Source: Pararge aegeria (Eukaryota > Arthropoda > Insecta > Lepidoptera > Nymphalidae). Taken from it: a stretch of DNA of 64,000 bases. Position 1 is the stretch's first letter. Each line of letters starts with the position of its first letter. The stretch is from assembly GCF_905163445.1 (NCBI RefSeq), contig NC_053200.1, positions 13,888,001-13,952,000 on the forward strand, in the 5' to 3' direction. The notes beneath the pieces were generated by a model. It saw only the letters and a list, made by a program, of their open reading frames with translations, was not told where the DNA came from and did no database searches. The position numbers and the translations under genes are program-made. This document shows positions 39,775 to 47,229 of this stretch, in pieces.

Positions 39775-40075
39775 ATATATCACTACAAGTTGGCCCTTGA
39801 CTGCAATCTCACTCGATGCAGTCTAAGATGGTAGCAAGCTAATCTGGTACCGCCATACTCCCTATGGTAGTCATAACCCTAATAGGGCTCCACGCGACAT
39901 CACACCGGAACGCTAAATCGCTTAGCGGCACGTCTTTGTTGGTAAGGTGGTAACTAGCCACGGCCAAAGCCTCCCACCAGGCCAGACCAGAGAAAATTCA
40001 GAAATTATAAATTCACAAATTGCCTCGCTGGGAATAGAACCCGGGGCCCCCTACTACGGGGAACTTTTTTTAAAA
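39775..40075 (-). mobile_element. SINE-3 (minus), fullest reverse copy
   Basis: GTTGGCCCTTGACTGCAATC tail side, CCAACTAGC-like GTAACTAGCCACGGCCAAAG body, TTCAGAAATTATAAATTCAC, then AATAGAACCCGGGGCCCCC where the B box lies. The A-box end near 40075 is truncated. The same body text recurs as a scrap at 43200-43245. Confidence 0.65.
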
Positions 40076-40229
40076 CTCAAGACAAATTAGACCTCGGTTG
40101 ATTGTAACCATACAGTTTTCCCTGACCTTTCTCAGAGAAATTTTCAGCCTACGTTTACTTACACGATTAAGTGAAAGTTAATTACGATTTATCTCGAATT
40201 GGAACAGCTCCATCATCTTCATTATCTTT

Positions 40230-40480
40230 GACAGCCGATTGGCGCAGTGGGCAGCGACCCTGCTTTTCGATCCAAGATTGATCCAAGATTTCCACAACTG
40301 GAAAATGGGATGTACGTAAATGTTTTTCAGAGTCTGGGTGTTTGTCTGTATATTATAAGTATTTATGTATATTATTCATAAATGTTCATAAGTCATCTTA
40401 GTACCCATATCACAAACTACGCTACTTTGGGGCTAGATGTCGTTGTGTGTATTGTTCAAGTATATTTATTTATTGATTTA
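40230..40480 (+). mobile_element. SINE-1
   Basis: GACAGCCGATTGGCGCAGTG (A box). A damaged B box follows, with a local duplication (GATCCAAGATT twice) instead of GGGTTCGATT. Then TAAGTATTTATGTATATTATT and CTACTTTGGGGCTAGATGTC, with a TTTATTTATTGATTTA tail. The B-box damage should make it inactive. Confidence 0.8.
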
Positions 40481-41430
40481 ATGTAGTGACATTACTGTTT
40501 CTCTCAATTGGAACTAGATGACGCTATTTCGACCATACAAATCGTGGTTAACTTTCACGTGATCGAATAAGTAAACGTAGGTAGAAAATCTCGCACTAGG
40601 CACCCAGAGAGAATTTCCAACTACGCGGGAAATGTTATAGCTCACAAGCATGTGCCCAAACAGTCACAATTGCACTCTCCATTCCCGCACACTCATAGTA
40701 CGATGGGACGGAAGATCCCAAACGACCGCAAACCATAAACTGTATATCAGAAATTTGTCTCATCTGGTATTTATTTTATTTTTTCTTTAATTGGAAAACA
40801 GCAGTTGTTACTAAATACTTAGTTCATAAATTGGTTCACTAAAGCTAATAACAGGTTTACACTGATAAGTTCTATATAAAAAAGGGTACCGGGTAGAACC
40901 CAGCAAAAATGCAGCAAACTATACCTAAAGATTAAGTTTACTGTTTACCTAGTATGCAACAGTTCAAGCATCTATTTCTATGTTATAGTAAACAGCGCAA
41001 ATTAAACCAAGTAATCTTTTATTACAATGGTCTCTAAAAAATCTTCTAGTAATCTTTTAATAATATTACTTTGACTTTTGAATGTATTTATTCCTTGGTT
41101 TTTAGTTGTAAAACTTTTTTTTTGATTTCTTTTTGCTTTTCTATTTTAAAGTAAATACATTTTTGTGATTATAATTCAGTGTTTCATAATACAAAAAGCA
41201 TAGTTGCAAGTACAGAAACAAAATGTTAACGTTTTCCCTCAAAAATGGAAAACCCAAAAACCAGATTTATAGATAGTTGAGTGAATCACGATGAAAACAG
41301 CAATTTCAAAACCACTACTGTATTTAAATTAACCGCATGACGGTCTATCCGTCTGCGTTTAATATTTTACATATATTTACGTATTTTAATCACGTCAGGA
41401 GTTATAACTCCTTAGTTGTAACTACTACGT

Positions 41431-41496
41431 AGAAAAAAACCAACTGAAATCGTGACTCCAGTGTACTGGAGTCACGATTTCAGTTGGTTTTTTTCT
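41431..41496. repeat. Perfect inverted repeat, 32-bp arms, 2-bp loop
   Basis: The left arm (41431-41462) starts AGAAAAAAACCAACTGAAAT and ends CTCCAGT; after GT, positions 41465-41496 are its exact complement. It is the longest perfect snap-back in the window apart from the TA tract. It is not a known element terminus here and has no flanking duplication. Confidence 0.85.
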
Positions 41497-41559
41497 GCTT
41501 GTCATTTTGAGTATTTTTTCCTTTTACTCAAAAATAATGGAAAAAAGAATTACCCGGCT

Positions 41560-41735
41560 AAATTTTTTATTGGCTCTTCTAGATCAGGGCGCATATGGAA
41601 ACCTCGTAGCTTTAAATTTATGTTGGCGAACGAAGTTATCACCATCCCTTTACAATTATGTAAATATATATGTATAAACTCTTCATAAGTGCCTGTGATA
41701 GGCCTACATGAATAAAGAAATTTTGAAATGTCGTT
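41560..41735 (+). mobile_element. LINE-B-related 3' end
   Basis: CCGGCTAAATTTTTTATTGG, GATCAGGGCGCATATGGAAA, GAAGTTATCACCATCCC and CCTGTGATAGGCCTACATGA followed by AATAAAGAAATTTTGAAA. Same subfamily as 24540 and 50707. Confidence 0.65.
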
Positions 41736-41744
41736 TTTATAGCT

Positions 41745-41990
41745 CACTAGCGGTTGCCCGTAATTTCTTTCGCGTTTTTTTCTGTTCTTTGCACATCCCT
41801 TTAAAACATGGTCGAGACGTCCGCGAGTAAAGACGGAATCTCGGTAAGCGGAATTGCGGGCGCCTCCCACTTAGGCGAAGCGCCGTCCTCTGAAAAGTGG
41901 CATCGAAGAGAGTAAGGTCGAAAATCCATACTAACATTATAAATGCGAAAGTGTGTTTGTTTGTACATCAATAGCGCAGCAACAGAACAT
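41745..41990 (-). mobile_element. Helitron-like fragment (minus)
   Basis: CACTAGCGGTTGCCCGTAAT start and ACATTATAAATGCGAAAGTG with a GTTTGTTTGTACATC-type far end, with few recognisable words between. Confidence 0.35.
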
Positions 41991-42294
41991 GGATTGATGT
42001 GAATATTTGCATATACATAGTTTATGGGCCGGATAGTGACATAGGCTACTTTAACTACTTTTTATCCAGGAAAAAAGCAAAGTTCCTTCGGGAAGATACG
42101 CTTACGCACACGCTCGTCTGCGGTAAAATAAATATCCATGCTCGCCATTTGGATGCCAATTCCACCGTGCACTTGCAAATTGTGCAACAAACTCCCATCT
42201 GATGTGTTCCGTCCAAACAACAATCTTGGGTTATTCAAGGGACGGATAAACAAGTTCCTTAAAAGCCGGCAACGCATCGGTGGATCCTCAACAC

Positions 42295-42425
42295 GGCTAG
42301 TATAAGCAGGAGACAATTATCTCCGGGGAAAGGATACAAATTTATCTTCCCTCACAGCTCAGCTTATCAGCTCTCAGAGCACCGGCGAACAAGTGGAAAT
42401 AAAATCCAAATAGTAAATGTGTATT
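42295..42425 (-). repeat. R4 repeat (minus)
   Basis: Reverse of the 14385-14920 units: GGAGACAATTATCTCCGGGG, CTCTCAGAGCACCGGCG and AACAAGTGGAAATAAAATCC on plus. Confidence 0.55.
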
Positions 42426-42427
42426 CC

Positions 42428-42645
42428 TTAAATATATTTCAACGGGTACATACCACGATAATATTCTGGATTTGTCGCTATTTCGACCCAGTTGCATGGA
42501 TCACCATTGCATGAGTCACGACGGGAATGCGTAGGCACGAGATGTCAAGTTGGATGTCACGGGCAGAATCTGACTACCCGCTTTCTGGTATATTTATCTG
42601 GTGTTATCGTGGCATGTACCCGTTGAACTACGAGTATATTTAAGA
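42428..42645. mobile_element. MITE with ~24-bp or longer terminal inverted repeats
   Basis: TTCAACGGGTACATACCACG (from 42438, arm to 42461) faces its complement at 42604-42627 with one mismatch in 24. Similarity extends outward through CTTAAATATA. The interior (GTCGCTATTTCGACCC, GCATGAGTCACGACGGG, GGCAGAATCTGACTACCCGC) is unusually well kept and familiar from insect genomes, but I cannot name it. Confidence 0.6.
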
Positions 42646-42689
42646 AATGTTGATTAACCACAAAAATCTTAGTTTAAAATCTTTAATAC

Positions 42690-43100
42690 ATGTGTAATAA
42701 TAAACGGTGCAGAACTCATTTGTGGGACTGAGTATACGCTTTTATGATATGATTCCTAAGGTAATTTTGGACCTACCAATGCATAAGTTTAAAGAATGTG
42801 TTAAAACACATTTATTACAGCGAGGTTATTATACAATTGATGAATTTCTTAATGACAAGGTTGCTTGGAAGCATCCGGCTCCGCTTTCATCTCTCACAAG
42901 ATAGAAAAATGAATTTTGAAATGTAAAATGTAAATTGTTAATGTTGGAAAAGAGCAACTGCTGAGTTTCTTGCCGGCTTCTTCTCGGTAGAATCTGCCTT
43001 TCGAATCGGTGGTAGAGTCACTACACACAGAAGTGCTTATTTTAGGCCTACTTGAAATAAATGAATTTTTAATTTTTAATTTTGAATTTTGAATTTTGGA
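42690..43100 (+). pseudogene. LINE-A RT C-terminus and 3' end, best copy
   Basis: In frame: MIPKVILDLPMHKFKECVK, then THLLQRGYYTIDEFLNDKV and AWKHPAPLSSLTR-stop, then the 3' UTR (GAGTTTCTTGCCGGCTTCTT) and a GAATTTT-repeat tail. The ending 'FK..V...LL..GYYTIDEFLND..AW' is typical of Jockey/CR1-like LINE proteins in moths. Only about 60 codons remain, so it is a 5'-truncated insertion without function. Confidence 0.75.
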
Positions 43101-43389
43101 GTAAACTTTTCCAATTCCATGTTCCCGTGCTTCCCGTGATCACTTAACATCAGGTTAAGTGATCAACGCCGCCCTTTGACCGCTAAGTATTAATATAAAA
43201 AAAAACTGGTAACTAGCCACGGCCAAAGCCTCCCACCAGGCAGACGAATGCGCACATCACTGTACATTAGCTATTATGGGCGCTGTGATTAGTTTCATGA
43301 CATCAAATTATAGTCTTCCTCATCGTCGTATCCCTCTTTACAGAAGGCCGGAGTCGCTGTCTGTAATAATAATGACTTCATTTTAATAA

Positions 43390-43485
43390 CATCCTCCAAT
43401 CACAGAATTAAAAACCTACAGAAACCGTGTACACGACTCATATTAAAGCAACATAAACCACTCAACTTTAGAGTGTTTCTCGAGT
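43390..43485 (-). repeat. M5 fragment (minus)
   Basis: CACAGAATTAAAAACCTACAG, AACCGTGTACACGACTCATA and ACCACTCAACTTTAGAGTG match the right end of M5 in reverse. Confidence 0.5.
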
Positions 43486-43489
43486 GACT

Positions 43490-43610
43490 TTCTTCTTCTT
43501 CTTTTGATTTATGGCTTTTCGTAGTGCCAAAACAGCACAATGTACTTTGCCAGTGTCAAGTAGCTACGAAAAGGCACGAACTAGACTGTTCAGTAAACAA
43601 AAAAAAATGT
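43490..43610. repeat. R7 repeat fragment
   Basis: Second R7 copy (TTATGGCTTTTCGTAGTGCC, AATGTACTTTGCCAGTGTC, GAAAAGGCACGAAC). Compare 5227-5345. Confidence 0.4.
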
Positions 43611-43789
43611 CTATTTAATAACTTCGTCCTGCAATAGTAGTTGTTAGTGAAATGAACTAAGTACGCATGAATTTAACAAACATTTGAAGATGAAAAAAAA
43701 TTAAATATTTAAATCCAAAATATAAAAATCACAGTTTTAATTTGTTAAGTTTAATAAATTTACATAGATATTTAACATACAAACTATAC

Positions 43790-43910
43790 ACCTGCCCGGG
43801 ATTCCAATATAAATGTATCCCAGCTAGATCGATTTATCGCCCCCGACCCCCTGTATACTAAATTTCATGAAAATCGTTGTAGCCGATTCTGAGATTCCAA
43901 TTATAATAAA
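43790..43910 (-). mobile_element. Helitron-like fragment (minus)
   Basis: CCAGCTAGATCGATTTATCG, CCCCTGTATACTAAATTTCA and GATTCTGAGATTCCAATTAT are complements of the element at 30385-30603. The CTAGT end is missing. 43910-44035 is low-complexity AT-rich DNA. Confidence 0.5.
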
Positions 43911-44048
43911 TAATTAATAAATAAAATATATATAATAATAAAATAAATAATTATAATAATAAAATATTTAATTTCTTATAAAAAAATATAAAATATAAGA
44001 AATAAAATATTTTAATTGCTTTAAACGCACATAACTAAGAAAAGTTAT

Positions 44049-44633
44049 TTTTTAAACTCACATTGCCATTTAGCCCCAAAGTAAGCGTCACTTGCATTAT
44101 GAGTAGGTACTAAGAGAAATGATAAATAATAGACATAAATACTTATAATATACAGATAAACACCCAGACACTGAAAAACATTCATATTCATCACACAAAC
44201 AATGTTCGTATTAAACGTAAGCTTATAGAAAAGTCCTATTATAGTATAAAGGACTACGTAAACGATAAAAAAGCTTGGGTGTAAATTATTGCTCTAACCA
44301 GGTTGCTCTTCTAATAATTTAAAATGATATTGTGAGATGGTGATAACAAAAAAAAAAAACACCCGGCTAAGTTTGTTGTGGGCTTCTTCTTAGACCAGGA
44401 CGCGTTAGGAACCCTCGTAGCTTTAGTTTTAAGTTTACGAATGTGGTTATCGCCATCATCTCACTACCGTGTGGTTCTTATGTACGCATCAAAAGTGCAA
44501 CCTGTGGGGCCTACTTGAATAAAGATATTTTTGACTTTGATTTTGACTTTGAAACATTTTCCAGTTGTGGGAATCGAACCCACGGCCTTTGACTCAGAAA
44601 ACAGGGTCACTGCCCACTGCGCCAATCAACCGT
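44049..44633 (-). mobile_element. SINE-1 (minus) interrupted by LINE-B
   Basis: SINE-1 covers 44049-44211 (to CACACAAACA) and resumes at 44552 (AAACATTTTCCAGTTGTGG) through CACTGCGCCAATCAACCGT. The uninterrupted family reads CACACAAACATTTTCC, so the break is exact, with AAACA repeated at both edges as a likely short target duplication for the LINE-B insertion. Confidence 0.85.
44212..44551 (+). mobile_element. LINE-B 3' end inserted in SINE-1
   Basis: Encodes the end of the RT protein, RIKRKLIEKSYYSIKDYVN and DKKAWV-stop. Then the 3' UTR (TTGTGAGATGGTGATAACAA, GGCTAAGTTTGTTGTGGGC) and a (GACTTT)n tail up to 44551. This copy is uninterrupted and serves as reference for the break in the 19.1-22.4 kb copy. 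Confidence 0.85.
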
Positions 44634-44634
44634 A

Positions 44635-44900
44635 AGAGGTGCGTGCTGGGATTCGAACTCGGCCACCCAAAAATGAAGTCTAAGTCATACCCGCTGGGCT
44701 CAGTGGCGTGTATGCAGGTGATATAAAATGAAGAAAATCTCCAGTACAAGTTTACAAGTACAAGGCATTATATGAGTTATAAAAAGCCTGCCCTTAAGTA
44801 TTTATAACTCGTACTGGAGATTTTCTTCATTTTATATCATCTGCATTCTGCATACCCTGTGCCTGCCCTCTATGCACGCCACTGACTGGGCTATCACCGC
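44635..44900 (-). mobile_element. SINE-2 head (minus) interrupted by hAT MITE
   Basis: GTGCGTGCTGGGATTCGAACTCG (B box) and CATACCCGCTGGGCT run up to 44700; ACTGGGCTATCACCGC resumes at 44885. The family reads CGCTGGGCTATCACCGC, so the MITE sits between, duplicating the octamer (G/A)CTGGGCT. Confidence 0.8.
44701..44884. mobile_element. hAT-type MITE, 184 bp, with 8-bp target duplication
   Basis: Starts CAGTGGCGTGTATGCAGGTG and ends in the complement of CAGTGGCGTGCATAGAGGGC. The terminal inverted repeats run inward for more than 60 bp (GATATAAAATGAAGAAAATC on the left, its complement on the right), so the element is largely a hairpin. Flanking octamers GCTGGGCT and ACTGGGCT agree in 7 of 8. 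CAGTGGCG termini and 8-bp duplications are hAT hallmarks. There is no coding capacity. Confidence 0.85.
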
Positions 44901-44914
44901 TTCGATAAGTAAGT

Positions 44915-45115
44915 TACGCGATAGAAATCACAGTTCTGTCAGCCTTATGTCTCAAATCAAACGCAGCGTTGGTAGACCACCGAAGAGGTGGACAGATGAC
45001 ATCAAACCAACGGTACAAGACCGTGGTATTTGGAACTCCCTACAAAAACCTATGTCCAGCAGTGGACACCCACTGGTTGACTTGATGATGATGATGATGA
45101 AGAGTTCAAGGGAGA
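44915..45115 (+). pseudogene. RTE-type LINE C-terminus
   Basis: In frame: QIKRSVGRPPKRWTDDIKP, then TVQDRGIWNSLQKPM, ending in a GATGATGATGATGATGA tail. Same family type as 38395-38665. It begins just after the SINE-2 remnant. Inactive. Confidence 0.7.
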
Positions 45116-45878
45116 ATAAAGAATTTTAGAATTTTTTAAATTCAGTTTTTTGACTAATTTACTTTTGCGATAGAAATCCGTTATGTACGTCACGAATCAA
45201 TTCACGAACGTGTAGAACGTGTCAAGAAAGGAAACATAATATTTTCTTATCAACCTATTGTGGCAGGTTTATTGGAGGCGGGAGTTATTAATAAACACCA
45301 GTAGTATCACAGAGGTTGCGGTTAACGCGTTTGCGTCAAGGTTAACTGATCTATTTGGTATACCAGCCCTTACTGATATAGCCAATAGCCGATAAGTGTA
45401 CTGCTGTACTAAAGGCACAGAGGAGAAACGGAACAGAGTCAAAGATTCTAAGAAGCGAGAAAAATTTATACCTATTTTGGTAGGGTTGGAACAGGAGGAT
45501 AAAATTTTATAAACAAGTAGTTACTTGTTCAACAAGATGGCAATGTTTGTTTTTGTTTTGATTGCCTAGTTTAAAACCTAGTGAAGGATTCGAGCTAGAA
45601 GAATTAGGTTAATTAGAATCCCGAGTCTAGTGAGGCATTCCAAGGCACAAGAAACAAAAAACTTTGCTATCGCGTGATACATACAATTTTTCACTTCAAT
45701 AGCGGGAAAATACAAGATGTAAAAGAAATATTTATTGAAACATTAAGTTATTTATACATACTACGTACATTTACGTACATTGTACGTACTTACTCATTTA
45801 ATATTACCTATTAATTAAAATTTGGAGTTTTTTTATGCGTACATACAATACCATATTTACACTTTTACATTAAAACAC

Positions 45879-46124
45879 TGAAGCAGATGGAAAAGGATGG
45901 AGGAGGCCTATGCTCAAAAATGGGCATTCCAATTGACGTAGAATACATAACATTAACATACAACGATTTTATAAATGACAAAGTAAAATAACAAAAATAA
46001 TTATGATTAAATTTAAGATAGCAAATGATTGTAAAATTTTGACTAATATTACAATGAATAAAATTATGAAATAACTAAAAATTGTTATTGTTTTACAGTT
46101 GGAAATAAAGGCTTTTTTATTATT
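45879..46124 (+). mobile_element. RTE-type LINE 3' end with 10-bp target duplication
   Basis: GAAGCAGATGGAAAAGGATGG encodes a peptide like RWRRMEEAYAQKWAF near the protein end. The 3' UTR and AATAAAGGCTTTTTTATTATT tail follow. ATTAAAACAC is repeated exactly at 45869-45878 and 46125-46134. The empty version of the site is visible in the clean copy of the host element at 23.47 kb. Confidence 0.8.
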
Positions 46125-46172
46125 ATTAAAACACTAGGTATTATAAAATTACATTCAAACACGGTGTGTGCG

Positions 46173-46500
46173 GCTGCTACCAGTGCCGAGCAGTCTAAGA
46201 GGCGTAAATATGAAAACCTGGATAGCAGCTTCATTTTTGTGCCTTTTGAAGTAGAGACTCTGGGACCGTGGGGTCCGGAGGCATAAGCTCTTTTCAAAGA
46301 ATTATCGAAAAGGGTTATCGAGTCTACCGGTGATCCTAGAGCGGGCAGTTACCTTGGCCAACGATTTAGTTTCGCCATCCAAAGGGGTAATGCTGCCAGC
46401 GTCTTAGGAACTGTGCCTCGCTGCGGTGGTTTCGAAGACGTTTTAGATTTTATTTAGTTTTAAATAGTTTATTGTAGGTTATATTTATAAAACATTTATA
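46173..46500 (+). pseudogene. Retroelement ORF C-terminus, copy 3
   Basis: VGAAATSAEQSKRRKYENL, DSSFIFVPFEVETLGPWGPE, a TAA stop where other copies have Arg, then ALFKELSKRVIESTGDPRAG and SYLGQRFSFAIQRGNAAS, ending FEDVLDFI-stop. It lies inside the TIR element of 45415-46959, at a point where the clean copy is continuous. That shows it arrived as a retroposed 3' fragment. Confidence 0.6.
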
Positions 46501-46654
46501 ATATTATCATTATCATTAAATTAATGAAAACACGACGCGCGACGTGTACTGAAGCCCCTGAGTTTTAGCACAGGCCGAGCCGGTATAAACCGATCTCTCT
46601 CCGTACGCGACGTAGAGCCTGTGCTCAAGCACACACGCGCCTCAAGCTTGTAGT

Positions 46655-46893
46655 ATTAAATAAATAAATATACTACGACAATACACACATCGCCATCTAG
46701 CCCCAAAGTAAGCATACCTTGTGTTATGGGTACTTAAATAGCTGATAGATATCTTTATGAATATAATACACGTAAATACTTATAATATACTAACACCCAG
46801 ACACTGAAAAACACTCATGTTCATCACACAAACATTTTCCAGTTGTGGGAATAGAACGGCCTTGGACTTAGTAAGCAGGGTCTCTGCCCACGG
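46655..46893 (-). mobile_element. SINE-1 (minus) inside TIR element
   Basis: TTAAATAAATAAATATACTACG tail, CATCGCCATCTAGCCCCAAA, ACACCCAGACACTGAAAAAC and CCAGTTGTGGGAATAGAACG are present. The head ends CTCTGCCCACGGCC, slightly short. TAGTA/AGTAGT at both edges may be the target duplication. Confidence 0.8.
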
Positions 46894-47127
46894 CCAGTAG
46901 TGTACCTATCGTAGCGCGCATGTATGAAGCTTTGCCTCTGTTGTGTTTCTCCTCTGTGCTAAACGCCTCTGCAAACGAAAGGTTTTGCCCTTAATCACCA
47001 CGCTGGGACGAGTTAGTGATCGTAGTAGATGGTAATTGTAGCACAGTACCTTGTACGACAATGTGGGAAGAGGAGAGTTGGTGACAATATTCTCACCACA
47101 TGGCACTAACTAATATCAATCTTTTCG

Positions 47128-47229
47128 ATGACCTCACTGGTGCAGTGGTGAGCGCTGCTGTATTTAAAGTGTCAGAGTTTGATTCTCGGTGAGGAATGTT
47201 TGGGAATTATTAATTTCTGAATTTTCTCT
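47128..47229 (+). mobile_element. SINE-3 head fragment bordering the satellite
   Basis: GATGACCTCACTGGTGCAGTGG (A box), CAGAGTTTGATTCTCGG (B box) and GGAATTATTAATTTCTGAAT. It is cut at TTCTCTT, exactly where the 44-bp array starts. The other half of the SINE is not at the right border. Confidence 0.65.

Larger units (their letters stand above)
45415..46959. mobile_element. TIR DNA element, copy 2, with three nested insertions
   Basis: Reverse orientation relative to 23207-23885. The left end GGCACAGAGGAGAAACGGAA and the right end (complement of GCACAGAGGAGAAACACAAC) confirm the inverted termini. Removing the insertions at 45879-46124 (RTE), about 46173-46500 (retroelement C-terminus) and about 46655-46893 (SINE-1) leaves ~730 bp that align end to end with copy 1. 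Without that copy it would look like unrelated fragments. Confidence 0.75.
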
